Shown here piece after piece: positions 8,906-16,651 of a stretch of 64,000 nt of DNA. The stretch covers positions 11,115-75,114 of the forward strand of contig JBDHLB010000001.1 of assembly GCA_039586095.1 (NCBI GenBank), in the 5' to 3' direction. The stretch is from JBDHBD01 sp039586095 (GTDB lineage: Bacteria; Gemmatimonadota; Gemmatimonadetes; Palauibacterales; Palauibacteraceae). Every line of letters starts with the position of its first letter. Position 1 is the stretch's first letter. The notes beneath the pieces were generated by a model. It had not been told where the DNA came from. It was given only the letters and a program-made list of their open reading frames with translations, and searched no databases. The translations under genes and the position numbers were made by a program.

Positions 8906-10600
8906 CTATACCTCGACCGCTATCTCGACGGCGTCCGCCACGTCCTCCTCGGCCACCGGCTCGGCTCCTTCGTCCCGGCAGTGCTCGCATCCGACGCCAC
9001 CGCAATGACAGGTCGAGACCCGAATCAGCTCCGGGGCGTGCAGCTCCCACCACTCTCTCGCGCGGGTCTGATCCCATTCGCTGTCGAGCGGGACAGCCTC
9101 GAGCGCCGCGCACAGCTCCAGCACGGACTGGTACCGGTCGTTCGGGTCTTTCTCCAGACACCGCATCACGATTCGGTCGAGCTCGTCGGGGATGGGCAGC
9201 TCCGAGAGCTCTCGCGGCGGGGCCGGAATGGTCTTCACGTGGTCGATGATCAGGTCGAGACTGGAGGAGCCCGCGAACAGCGGCTTGCCCGTGAGCATCC
9301 AATAGGCGACACCTCCGAGGTTGTAGACGTCGGACCGCGCGTCGACGGCGCTGCTTCCGTATACGCTCTCCGGGGCAATATACCGAGGCGTACCGAACAC
9401 CATGCCCGTCTTGGTGAGCTCCGACCCCTCGACCTGCTTGATTTCTCGGGCGAGCCCGAAGTCGAGCACCTTCACGAAATCGTAAAGGCCGCCGCGCTGC
9501 GTGACGAAGAGGTTGGAGGGCTTGATATCCCTGTGCACGATCCCCCGCTCGTGCGCTTCGGCCAGAGAGCCCAACGCCTGTTTCAGCAGGTAGACGACCC
9601 GATCGGCCGGCAGTTGTCCGTGGCGCTCAACCAGGCGCTGGAGATCGAGACCCGTCAGATACTCCATCGCGTAGTAGAACGTGTTCTCCGCGGTGCGTCC
9701 GAAGTCAAAGATGGTGATCGTGTTTGGGTGCGTAAGAGAGGCGGACAGCTGGACCTCGCGCTCGAATCGGGCGAGCGCCACCGGCTGGTCGCCGTTGCCC
9801 GTCGTCAACACCTTCACGGCCGTGGGTCGGCAGATCATGGAATGCCGAGCCACGAACACCTCGCCCATGCCTCCCTTGCCGAGCTTTCTCTCGATCAGGT
9901 AGTTGCCGAGTCGCTTCGCGCGATGCGCCGTCCGCTGCAGGCTGTAGAGGTTGCGGCTCACCATGATCGAAACGCCGGCCAGCAGCGTCGTACCGACGAT
10001 GGTCCACACGGCCTCCGTGAACCGCAGACCTTCAGGCTGGTTCGCCCAGTAGTCGCTCACGGCCGGCACGAGCATCGGAACCAGTGTCTGTGAGGCCACC
10101 ACGGTGACGAGCGCGAGCCCGGCCAGCCACGTCTGTCCGATCTTGCACGGGATGAACGCCGCATAGACGAACAGCATGAGCGCGATCGGCAGAAAGGGCT
10201 CCCTGACCGGGAAGAGCAGTGCGAACGCGGGCAGCAGGAAGAGGAAGCTCATGGCGATGGCGTAAAAGGCCGCGCCCTGGAGCTGCGCGGTCGTCCTGCG
10301 CCCGGTCGACACGAACACGAGCCCGCTGATCCAGATGGAGATGCTGATCAGATACAGCGGCGCGTGCAGGTGATCGAGCTCGGTGATGGTCGGTCGAACG
10401 CCCAGCAGGAGCGCGGCCGTGAAGATGGTGACCGAGGCCACCACGCCGACACGGAAAAGCAGTCTGGCGCGGCGCGTCAGCAGCCCTTGCAGCTCCGCAT
10501 CGAAAGACCCGGAAGTGCTATACCCGCCGCCTATGTGCAGCCGATTGCTCTTTTCGCCGTTCATGGACGAAATCCACAGTTCGAGGGGTTCGGGGTTCAT
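8906..10600 (-). CDS. Membrane Ser/Thr protein kinase with N-terminal six-helix module
   Basis: 564 residues. About six TM helices (roughly residues 45-215) precede a complete eukaryotic-like kinase domain (about 230-500): glycine loop GKGGMGEVF, Lys in TAVKVL, catalytic HRDIKPSN, DFG as DFGLA, and APE-type IAPES. The kinase therefore faces the cytoplasm with a membrane sensor at its N-terminus, the reverse of the PknB layout where the sensor is C-terminal. The tail carries a cysteine cluster (CHCGGVGCEHC) followed by an acidic end. The start at 10600 has only a weak ribosome site; ATG at 10564 is possible. It is followed by the Npt-like transporter. Confidence 0.88.
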   Translation of the reverse strand: MNPEPLELWISSMNGEKSNRLHIGGGYSTSGSFDAELQGLLTRRARLLFRVGVVASVTIFTAALLLGVRPTITELDHLHAPLYLISISIWISGLVFVSTGRRTTAQLQGAAFYAIAMSFLFLLPAFALLFPVREPFLPIALMLFVYAAFIPCKIGQTWLAGLALVTVVASQTLVPMLVPAVSDYWANQPEGLRFTEAVWTIVGTTLLAGVSIMVSRNLYSLQRTAHRAKRLGNYLIERKLGKGGMGEVFVARHSMICRPTAVKVLTTGNGDQPVALARFEREVQLSASLTHPNTITIFDFGRTAENTFYYAMEYLTGLDLQRLVERHGQLPADRVVYLLKQALGSLAEAHERGIVHRDIKPSNLFVTQRGGLYDFVKVLDFGLAREIKQVEGSELTKTGMVFGTPRYIAPESVYGSSAVDARSDVYNLGGVAYWMLTGKPLFAGSSSLDLIIDHVKTIPAPPRELSELPIPDELDRIVMRCLEKDPNDRYQSVLELCAALEAVPLDSEWDQTRAREWWELHAPELIRVSTCHCGGVGCEHCRDEGAEPVAEEDVADAVEIAVEV

Positions 10601-10641
10601 TCGGCGTGACGCACGCCCCTGATTATGCCGTCACATCCGGT

Positions 10642-10669
10642 TTGCAGCTACCCGGCTTATAACTATGTT
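10642..10669 (+). promoter_or_regulatory. Candidate promoter of the ketosynthase gene
   Basis: TTGCAG (10642-10647) and TATGTT (10664-10669) are 16 bases apart. A start of transcription about 7 bases later would fall at about 10676, only 3 bases before the ATG at 10679, and no Shine-Dalgarno sequence precedes that ATG. This is sequence matching only. Confidence 0.35.
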
Positions 10670-10678
10670 ACGCGCGCC

Positions 10679-11674
10679 ATGGTTCAATCGCGCGTGCTCG
10701 CCACCGGTTTTTACGTCCCGGAGCGAATCGTCACCAACGACGAGCTCGCCCAAATGATGGACACCTCGGACGAGTGGATCCAGCAGCGTTCCGGAATCGT
10801 CGAGCGACGCTGGGTGGCTCCCGGACAAGGTGGATCGGATATGGGTCAGGAGGCCGCTCTGATGGCCCTGGACAGGGCGGGTCTCGAGCCGACCGACGTG
10901 GATTGCATCATCGTCGCGACCCTCAGCCCCGATCACTACTTCCCCGGGACGGGCGTCTTCTTGCAGCGCAAGCTGGGCGTGAAGGACGTCCCGTGCCTCG
11001 ACGTGCGCAACCAGTGCACGGGCTTTCTCTACGGGCTCTCCATCGCAGACGCGTGGATCCGCACCGGCCAATACCGCTGCGTCCTCCTGGTCGGGGCGGA
11101 GGTTCACTCGACGGGACTGCACAAGAACGACGCAGGACGTGACACGGCCGTGCTATTCGGGGACGGCGCCGGTGCCGCGATCCTCGGTCCGACGGACGAA
11201 CCCGGTCGTGGTGTCCTTTCCACCCATATCCACGCCGACGGCCGACACGCCGAGAAACTGTGGGTGGAGACGCCAGCATCCATCTACGAGCCGTTCATCA
11301 GCGTCGAGGATGTGGAAACCGGCCGCACTCGACCCACGATGCAGGGCCGGGACGTGTTCAAACACGCCGTGGTTCGCATGCCACAGGCCGTGCATGAGGC
11401 GCTGGAGGCCAACGACCTCTCGATCGATGACCTCGCGATGGTGATTCCTCATCAGGCGAACCTGCGGATCTCGCAGATGGTGCAGAAGTCGCTGGGCCTG
11501 CCCGACGATCGGGTGTACAACAACATTCAGCGCTACGGGAACACCACGGCGGCCAGCATCCCGATCGCTCTACACGAGTGCCTGGAAGAGGGAAAGATCC
11601 AGGACGGTGACCTCGTGTGCCTCACCGCGTTTGGCTCCGGGTTTACCTGGGCGAGCGCCTTGCTTCGATGGTAG
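10679..11674 (+). CDS. fabH: Beta-ketoacyl-ACP synthase III (FabH-type)
   Basis: 331 residues, the usual FabH length when started at the ATG 10679. The catalytic triad is visible: Cys in NQCTGFLYGL, His in PHQANLRI and Asn in YGNTTAASIP, and the N-terminus (VLATGFYVPERIVTN) and glycine-rich GDGAGAAIL are typical. The enzyme condenses an acyl-CoA with malonyl-ACP to begin fatty-acid synthesis. It stands alone, without plsX, fabD or acpP, so it may be an accessory ketosynthase with another acyl preference. The frame is open to 10625 but that extension is not conserved in style and would overlap the candidate promoter. Confidence 0.85.
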   Translation: MVQSRVLATGFYVPERIVTNDELAQMMDTSDEWIQQRSGIVERRWVAPGQGGSDMGQEAALMALDRAGLEPTDVDCIIVATLSPDHYFPGTGVFLQRKLGVKDVPCLDVRNQCTGFLYGLSIADAWIRTGQYRCVLLVGAEVHSTGLHKNDAGRDTAVLFGDGAGAAILGPTDEPGRGVLSTHIHADGRHAEKLWVETPASIYEPFISVEDVETGRTRPTMQGRDVFKHAVVRMPQAVHEALEANDLSIDDLAMVIPHQANLRISQMVQKSLGLPDDRVYNNIQRYGNTTAASIPIALHECLEEGKIQDGDLVCLTAFGSGFTWASALLRW

Positions 11675-11826
11675 CGTAGCCCCTCCCCTCACCTCTCTTT
11701 TCAGAGCCTCCGACCCGCGCGGCGTGTGCCATCGCCGGTGCCCACCTGTGCAAGATTCCCGACCCGGGTCGTCCTATCCGCCGGTAGGGCGCGAGAACGC
11801 GCTCACGCACACGACGGAGGACGACG

Positions 11827-13341
11827 ATGAAATCGATGAGACGCAAGACGATCTACGTGGCGGGCGTGCTGCTCGTGGCCCTTATGGGAGTACTGGCACC
11901 CCGGGTGTTGGCCACGCCGGAACCGGGGTTTGGACCGCGCCCGATCCTGGCCGCCGAGCCCGACGAAGGCGACGAGGGTGATCGAGGCGACCCCGGCCGT
12001 GTCCGTTCGACAGCGGACGATCGCGAGTCCGTGATGATCACTGTGTACAACCAGAACTTCGGCCTCGTGCGAGAGGTGCGCGGCATCGATCTGACGCGTG
12101 GCCTGATCGAGCTGGAGTTCGGCGACGTGGCCTCGGCCATTCAGACTGAGACCGTCCATATCGAACCGCTCGGGGGCCGTTTGCAGGTGCTCGAGCAGAA
12201 TTATCGGTACGACCTGCTGAGCCCGCAGAAGTTGCTCGAGAAGTATGTGGGCCGGACGGTGAAGGTCTACCGCTATCATCCCGAAACGGGCGAGGAGGAG
12301 GAGTTCGAGGCCGAGGTGCTGGCCGTAAACGGCGGCACCATCCTCAAGATCGGCGACGAAATCACCTTCAACTACCCGGGCCGCATCGCCTTCCCCGAGG
12401 TGCCCGAAAACCTGATCGCGGAGCCCACGCTTCTGTGGTTGGCCAACAGTCGTACGGATCGTGAGCGCCTCGAGGTGTCGTATCTGACGAACAATCTGAA
12501 CTGGAAGGCCGACTACGTGATGGTGATCGACAAGGACGACCGGCTCGGCGATATCACGGGCTGGGTCACCCTCAGCAACAACAGCGGCACCTCGTACGAC
12601 AACGCCCAGCTCAAACTGGTCGCCGGCGATGTGCAGCGCGTCGGTCGTTCGCAGATGATGAAGAACGCGCGCGCGTTCGACGAGCTGGCGGCAGCTGAAG
12701 CGGCGCCGTTCACCGAAGAGGGGTTCTTCGAGTATCACCTGTACACGCTGAACCGGCCCACCACTGTGAAAAACGCCGAGCAGAAGCAAGTCACGCTGCT
12801 CGAGGCGAGCGACTTCGGGCTGAAGAAGCGGCTCATCTACTACGGGGCGGCCCACTACTACCGCGGCAGCTACGGCTACGTGGAGTCGAACGCCAAGATC
12901 GGCGTGTTCCTCGATTTCCAGAACAGCGAGAAGAACAAGCTCGGAATGCCGCTACCGGCCGGCGTCGTGAGAGTCTACAAGGCGGACGAGTCCGGCTCGC
13001 AACAGTTCATCGGCGAGGATCGGATCGACCACACCCCGCGCGACGAGCGCGTACGGATCAAGATGGGTGAGGCGTTCGACGTGCTCGGTGACCGGCGGCA
13101 GATGGAGTACAACGTGATCGCCAGCTGTGTGTCGGAGAGCACCTGGGAGGTCGAGCTCCGCAACCACAAGGACGAGGACGTCGAGGTCGAGGTCGTGGAA
13201 CCGATCGGCGGCGACTGGCAGATCCTCAGCTCCAGCCACCGATACACCAAGATCGACGCCCACACCTTCAAGTTCGATGTGGACGTGCCGGCCCGCGACA
13301 GCACGAAGATCAGCTACCGGGTACGCGTCCGCTGGTGCTGA
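11827..13341 (+). CDS. DUF4139-domain protein with signal peptide
   Basis: 504 residues starting at ATG 11827, with GGAGG (GGAGGACGACG) close upstream. A signal peptide (about residues 1-30) and a short acidic Gly/Asp linker precede the conserved region, which begins VMITVYNQNFGLVRE and contains YLTNNLNWKADYVM, the DUF4139 hallmark. Members are secreted or envelope-attached proteins with two beta-rich domains linked by helices; their role is unknown. It is monocistronic: a strong hairpin follows the stop and the next gene converges on it. Confidence 0.8.
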   Translation: MKSMRRKTIYVAGVLLVALMGVLAPRVLATPEPGFGPRPILAAEPDEGDEGDRGDPGRVRSTADDRESVMITVYNQNFGLVREVRGIDLTRGLIELEFGDVASAIQTETVHIEPLGGRLQVLEQNYRYDLLSPQKLLEKYVGRTVKVYRYHPETGEEEEFEAEVLAVNGGTILKIGDEITFNYPGRIAFPEVPENLIAEPTLLWLANSRTDRERLEVSYLTNNLNWKADYVMVIDKDDRLGDITGWVTLSNNSGTSYDNAQLKLVAGDVQRVGRSQMMKNARAFDELAAAEAAPFTEEGFFEYHLYTLNRPTTVKNAEQKQVTLLEASDFGLKKRLIYYGAAHYYRGSYGYVESNAKIGVFLDFQNSEKNKLGMPLPAGVVRVYKADESGSQQFIGEDRIDHTPRDERVRIKMGEAFDVLGDRRQMEYNVIASCVSESTWEVELRNHKDEDVEVEVVEPIGGDWQILSSSHRYTKIDAHTFKFDVDVPARDSTKISYRVRVRWC

Positions 13342-13385
13342 GCACCGGCTGACCACGGCATACGCCGGCGATCTCGGTACGACCG

Positions 13386-13413
13386 GGAGCCCGCCTCGCC
13401 TGGGGCGGGCTCC
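13386..13413 (+). terminator. Rho-independent-type terminator after the DUF4139 gene
   Basis: A perfect 10-bp GC-rich stem (GGAGCCCGCC at 13386-13395 and GGCGGGCTCC at 13404-13413) encloses an 8-base loop and is followed by a T-rich TTCTTC. It lies between two convergent genes, 45 bases after the stop of the first. Confidence 0.8.
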
Positions 13414-13420
13414 TTCTTCG

Positions 13421-13756
13421 TCAGGTCTCTACTTCTACTTCTACTTCGACCTCGGCCTCTATGACCTCGGCGTCCTCCGCTTCCTCCTCTTCTTCTGCCT
13501 CCGCCTTGTCGTGCCGTTCGACGATGATCGAGCAGTTCGTCACCAGAGCCGCGATCGCGCCGACCGCTGCCCAAGCCGGGGCCAGCAGGGTACCGACGAC
13601 TCCCAGGGTGAGCGGGATCTCGATGAGATCTTTCCCGTCGTCGTTCCGGATGATGATCCGACGAACGTTCCCCTCGTGGATGATCTCTTTGACTTTGCCC
13701 ACCAGGTTTTCGCCCCGGACCTTATGCTCTTCCGTCTTGTACTTTTTCTCGCTCAT
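13421..13756 (-). CDS. DUF4342-domain small protein with acidic Glu/Val tail
   Basis: 111 residues. The N-terminal 80 residues match the DUF4342 pattern: VRGENLVGKVKEIIHEGNVR followed by an amphipathic strand and a hydrophobic segment (LTLGVVGTLLAPAWAAVGAI) that could be a membrane helix. The last 28 residues are low complexity, Glu/Ala then an EV alternation, encoded by an imperfect short repeat. The function of the family is unknown; the hydrophobic segment suggests membrane association. It converges on the DUF4139 gene and is divergent from the broken gene that begins near 13800. Confidence 0.8.
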   Translation of the reverse strand: MSEKKYKTEEHKVRGENLVGKVKEIIHEGNVRRIIIRNDDGKDLIEIPLTLGVVGTLLAPAWAAVGAIAALVTNCSIIVERHDKAEAEEEEEAEDAEVIEAEVEVEVEVET

Positions 13757-13799
13757 GCTCGTCTCCTGACTCCTTCACCGCCTCGCAGCAGAACTTCGA

Positions 13800-14300
13800 A
13801 TGGCCGCGTCGTCTTCTCAACGTACGAGAAGAGGCCGGCCGAGGGTTCAGCGCCAGGCGCGCCTTACAACGATCACGGATACGTTCAGCCCCAAGCTGTC
13901 GTTGCAGGTGTACGCTCAGCCGTTCGTGAGCGCAGGCGCCTACGACCAGTTCAAGCGGGTGGACAACCCGCGAGCGGTGGCGTTCGACCGTCGCTTTTGG
14001 ACGTTCGGAGAGGATGAGATCTTCGAGCTGGACGGCGGCTTCGGCTTGAACGTCACGGGGGACGGTGAGACCGACTTCACGTTCGACGACCCCGACTTCA
14101 ACGTGAAAATGTTCCGCTCGAACGTGGTGCTGCGTTGGGAATACCGTCCGGGCTCGACCTTCTTCGTGGTCTGGAGCCAGGACCGAGGCTCCTCAACCGA
14201 TGACGGCTCGTTCGCTCTCGGCCGTGAGTTCAGCGGAGTCTTCGACACGCACCCGGCCAACGTCCTGCTGGTGAAATTCGAGCACTGGCTCGGCTTCTGA
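13800..14300 (+). pseudogene. C-terminal remnant of a DUF5916-family (CBM9-like/outer-membrane) gene
   Basis: From about 13863 the frame reads like the very end of a DUF5916 protein: TFSPKLSLQVYAQPFVSAG, then FRSNVVLRWEYRPGSTFFVV and the terminal LLVKFEHWLGF. Whole members are roughly 700-900 residues; only about 145 are left. The first 20 residues of the open frame (Arg-rich) do not belong to the family and no signal peptide or upstream coding sequence is present, so this is a decayed fragment, not a working gene. A second, different remnant of the same family lies at 16185-16599. Confidence 0.7.
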
Positions 14301-14325
14301 CGCCCCGCGGGCTATGATGTCCGGC

Positions 14326-15348
14326 ATGGCACGCTTCGTCACCCAGACCCGCTCGCTCATTGTAATATCGGCCTTGTTCGTGAGCTGCCAGGCGAACGAG
14401 CGATCGCTCCCGGAAGGCTCGTCATCGAGGCAGTCGCCGCTGCAGGACGCACCGGCGGCGGCATCCCTGTCCGAGGCGTCCTTGCCGGCCGGGGCGCAGG
14501 CCGTATCGCTGCTCGGGGATACCCTGTTCGCCCCCGAGCTGGCACCGGACGTGCGCGAAGACAGGGAGCGTCGGCTAGCGGAAGCGCGCGCGGCCTACGA
14601 AGCGGACCCAAGCAACGCGGACGCGGTCATCTGGCTCGGGCGACGCACCGCGTATACGGGCGATTATCGGGCGGCGATCCGAATCTTCGGTGATGGCATC
14701 GCGCAGCACCCCGACGATCCGAGATTCTACCGGCACCGCGGCCATCGCTTCATCTCGACCCGGCAGCTCGATCGGGCGATCGCCGATCTCGAACAGGCCG
14801 CCTCGATGATCGAGGGAGCTCCCGACGAAGTGGAGCCGGACGGTCTCCCCAACGCACGCAACATCCCAACGAGCACGCTGCAGTCGAACATCTGGTACCA
14901 TCTCGGCCTTGCCCACTACCTGCGAGGCGACTTCGAGCATGCGCTGGCCGCGTACCGGGCGTGTCTCGAGGTGTCCGGTAACCCCGACATGCTCGTGGCC
15001 ACCGTTCACTGGTTGTACATGACGCTGCGTCGATTGGGACGAGACGAGGAGGCGGCCGAGGTGCTCGACCCCATTCAGGCGGACCTGGACGTCATCGAGA
15101 ACGACGCCTATCACCGCCTGCTCCTCATGTACAGGGGTGAGCTGGCACCAGAGGATCTGTGGGACGAGGCGGCCGACGCGCTCGGGAGCGCCACGATCGG
15201 TTACGGGATCGCCAACTGGTACCTGTACAACGGTCGGATGTCGGAGGCCCGTCGTGCCCTGGGGCGCGTGCTGGAGACCGGTGAGTGGGCGGCCTTCGGC
15301 TATATTGCGGCCGAGGCCGAGACGGCGAGGCTCGCCACCGAACGCTAG
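14326..15348 (+). CDS. TPR-repeat lipoprotein-like protein
   Basis: 340 residues from ATG 14326 (14314 also in frame). A hydrophobic signal ends at ALFVSC, a likely lipobox, followed by a Ser/Ala/Pro-rich linker of about 40 residues. Helical repeats follow: RLAEARAAYEADPSNADAVI, RAAIRIFGDGIAQHPDDPRF and FEHALAAYRACLEVSGNPDM have the spacing and small-residue positions of tetratricopeptide repeats, which bind other proteins. Partner and role are unknown. It begins 25 bases after the DUF5916 remnant and was perhaps once co-transcribed with it. Confidence 0.75.
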   Translation: MARFVTQTRSLIVISALFVSCQANERSLPEGSSSRQSPLQDAPAAASLSEASLPAGAQAVSLLGDTLFAPELAPDVREDRERRLAEARAAYEADPSNADAVIWLGRRTAYTGDYRAAIRIFGDGIAQHPDDPRFYRHRGHRFISTRQLDRAIADLEQAASMIEGAPDEVEPDGLPNARNIPTSTLQSNIWYHLGLAHYLRGDFEHALAAYRACLEVSGNPDMLVATVHWLYMTLRRLGRDEEAAEVLDPIQADLDVIENDAYHRLLLMYRGELAPEDLWDEAADALGSATIGYGIANWYLYNGRMSEARRALGRVLETGEWAAFGYIAAEAETARLATER

Positions 15349-15444
15349 GCTCCGCTAGGCCGGCAACGCGCGCTCCCCGCCTCTCTTGACGCCCCTTCCC
15401 CACGACTCCCTTTCCCTGCATCGATGACGCTGGACCCCTGCTGT

Positions 15445-15454
15445 CACAATTGTG
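15445..15454. promoter_or_regulatory. Candidate operator: perfect 10-bp palindrome
   Basis: CACAATTGTG is a perfect palindrome, AT-richer than its surroundings, 23 bases upstream of the -35 box of the promoter at 15478. A DNA-binding regulator site is a guess from symmetry and position. Confidence 0.35.
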
Positions 15455-15477
15455 TCTAGATATTGGACCCCAAAACC

Positions 15478-15506
15478 TTGACACGCACGCCCCGCTCCCG
15501 TATTCT
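15478..15506 (+). promoter_or_regulatory. Sigma70-like promoter of the small-gene cassette
   Basis: A consensus -35 box TTGACA (15478-15483), an ideal 17-base spacer and TATTCT (15501-15506) as -10. It is the best consensus promoter I see in the window. It faces the 64-residue gene at 15582, giving a leader of about 70 bases. Confidence 0.65.
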
Positions 15507-15525
15507 TGTCCAACTTCAAGAAGGC

Positions 15526-15553
15526 GAGCGGCCATAACGGCCAGCTCATGGCC
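15526..15553 (+). promoter_or_regulatory. Structured leader with two competing hairpins
   Basis: GAGCGGCC (15526-15533) can pair with GGCC-A-GCTC (15539-15547; one bulged A, 5-base loop). GGCCAT (15530-15535) can instead pair with ATGGCC (15548-15553). The two stems share bases and cannot form together. They end about 18 bases before the ribosome site GAAAGGTGG of the next gene, so they could control its translation; this is inference. Confidence 0.4.
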
Positions 15554-15581
15554 CTGAAAATCTCTGAAAGGTGGTCGAATC

Positions 15582-15776
15582 ATGGACAACGGAACGACGA
15601 CGTGGCCGGACTTGGCGATCGGGTTGTACGATCGGTTGACCGGCCGCAACGCGGAGATCACGTACGAATTCGACAACGTGGAGCTGCGAGTGCCCAGCGC
15701 CGCTAATGAGAATGCGTCCCTGGCGCCGTGGAAGGTCAACGGCACACTGCGGATTCGCACACGCGACTCGGCATAA
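15582..15776 (+). CDS. Small conserved-looking hypothetical protein
   Basis: 64 residues from an ATG with a good ribosome site (GAAAGGTGG, about 7 bases upstream) and a near-consensus promoter. No signal peptide or TM helix. The sequence is balanced and folded-looking: an N-terminal helix (PDLAIGLYDRLTGRNAEI), then strands ending in a Lys/Arg-rich segment (WKVNGTLRIRTR). I do not recognise a family. A second small gene begins 5 bases after its stop, so they are almost certainly one transcript. Confidence 0.65.
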   Translation: MDNGTTTWPDLAIGLYDRLTGRNAEITYEFDNVELRVPSAANENASLAPWKVNGTLRIRTRDSA

Positions 15777-15781
15777 CTCTC

Positions 15782-16150
15782 ATGTCGACGGCATTGAATG
15801 TCGATGGGAAGCTGCGATTGGAGTCCGAGGCGGGAGAATTCATCGTTTCGGGCTCCGGTCGCCGCCTTACCATTGATGTGGCCTCCTGGCGTGATGCTCG
15901 AAGTGTCTGGGCCTTCCGCCGGGACCGCACACTACGGCCGCTCGGACATAGGTTGTTGGGCGCATCCGGTCTCCCCCTCACGATTCGGATTTCGGGGCAC
16001 GAAGTGGTGCGCGTCACGCCTGCGGGGCCGGAGCGAGGTAAACGGGCATCCGGTCGGTATCGGTTGCTGCCGCGTGGAATCCTCAGAGCGCTTTTCGGGC
16101 CGGCTCGTCCTCCTCGCCGACGCGATGCGCGTGCGGTGGGTCGCCGGTAG
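15782..16150 (+). CDS. Second small hypothetical protein of the cassette
   Basis: 122 residues from ATG 15782, five bases after the preceding stop. The first about 100 residues are beta-rich and basic: NVDGKLRLESEAGEFIVSGS, then a Trp/Arg segment and LTIRISGHEVVRVTP, with an Arg-rich C-terminus (PPRRRDARAVGRR) that may bind nucleic acid or membrane, or may have lengthened by loss of a stop. No signal peptide. I do not recognise a family. The strict coupling to the 64-residue gene suggests that the two act together. Confidence 0.55.
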   Translation: MSTALNVDGKLRLESEAGEFIVSGSGRRLTIDVASWRDARSVWAFRRDRTLRPLGHRLLGASGLPLTIRISGHEVVRVTPAGPERGKRASGRYRLLPRGILRALFGPARPPRRRDARAVGRR

Positions 16151-16184
16151 CTTCAGCGGGTTCCTGACCCAGTCCTGCGTCTCG

Positions 16185-16599
16185 ATGCGAAACGCTGCAC
16201 GAGAGCGCGTGTTTGTCATGTCATGCGCGGCGTGGGCGCTCGCGGGCCTCTTTACACTGTGCCAACCGGGCATGGGGCGGGCTCAGGCGGAAGCCGAGAT
16301 CACGCCCACTCCTTCCGAATCGCTCGGCCGTCCGGCGTCGGGCCGCTCCGCGGCCAGGGAAGTTCGAGCCAATGCAAACCGTCCGCTGACGCGCACGCTC
16401 GAAGCGACGCGGGTCGGCCCCGAGCGACCTCGCCTGGATGGCGACCTTTCCGATGTCGCGTGGTCACGCGCGGCCGTGGCGCAGGACTTCCTCCAGATCA
16501 GTCCGGAGCCGGGGGCGCCCGCCAGACATGGTGGGTGTTTTCGAACTACAGCCCAGCAACGTGTTTCTCGTCAAGATGGAGCACTGGCTCGGATTCTGA
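16185..16599 (+). pseudogene. Internally deleted DUF5916-family gene (N- and C-terminal ends joined out of frame)
   Basis: From ATG 16185 the frame gives a signal peptide (core AAWALAGLFTLCQPGMG) and then the typical start of the CBM9-like domain of DUF5916 proteins: RPRLDGDLSDVAWSRA, FLQISPEPGAPA. At about 16525-16537 the similarity stops and, in another frame, resumes with VFELQPSNVFLVKMEHWLGF and a stop, which is the exact end of this family. About 2 kb of middle has been lost. The two halves are in different frames, so no hybrid is made. Its tail differs from that of the remnant at 13800-14300, so the two derive from different paralogues. Confidence 0.75.
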
Positions 16600-16651
16600 A
16601 GCCCCGACACCTTTGGCGTAGAGCATTGTCACACTTTTGCCCGCGGTGAAC

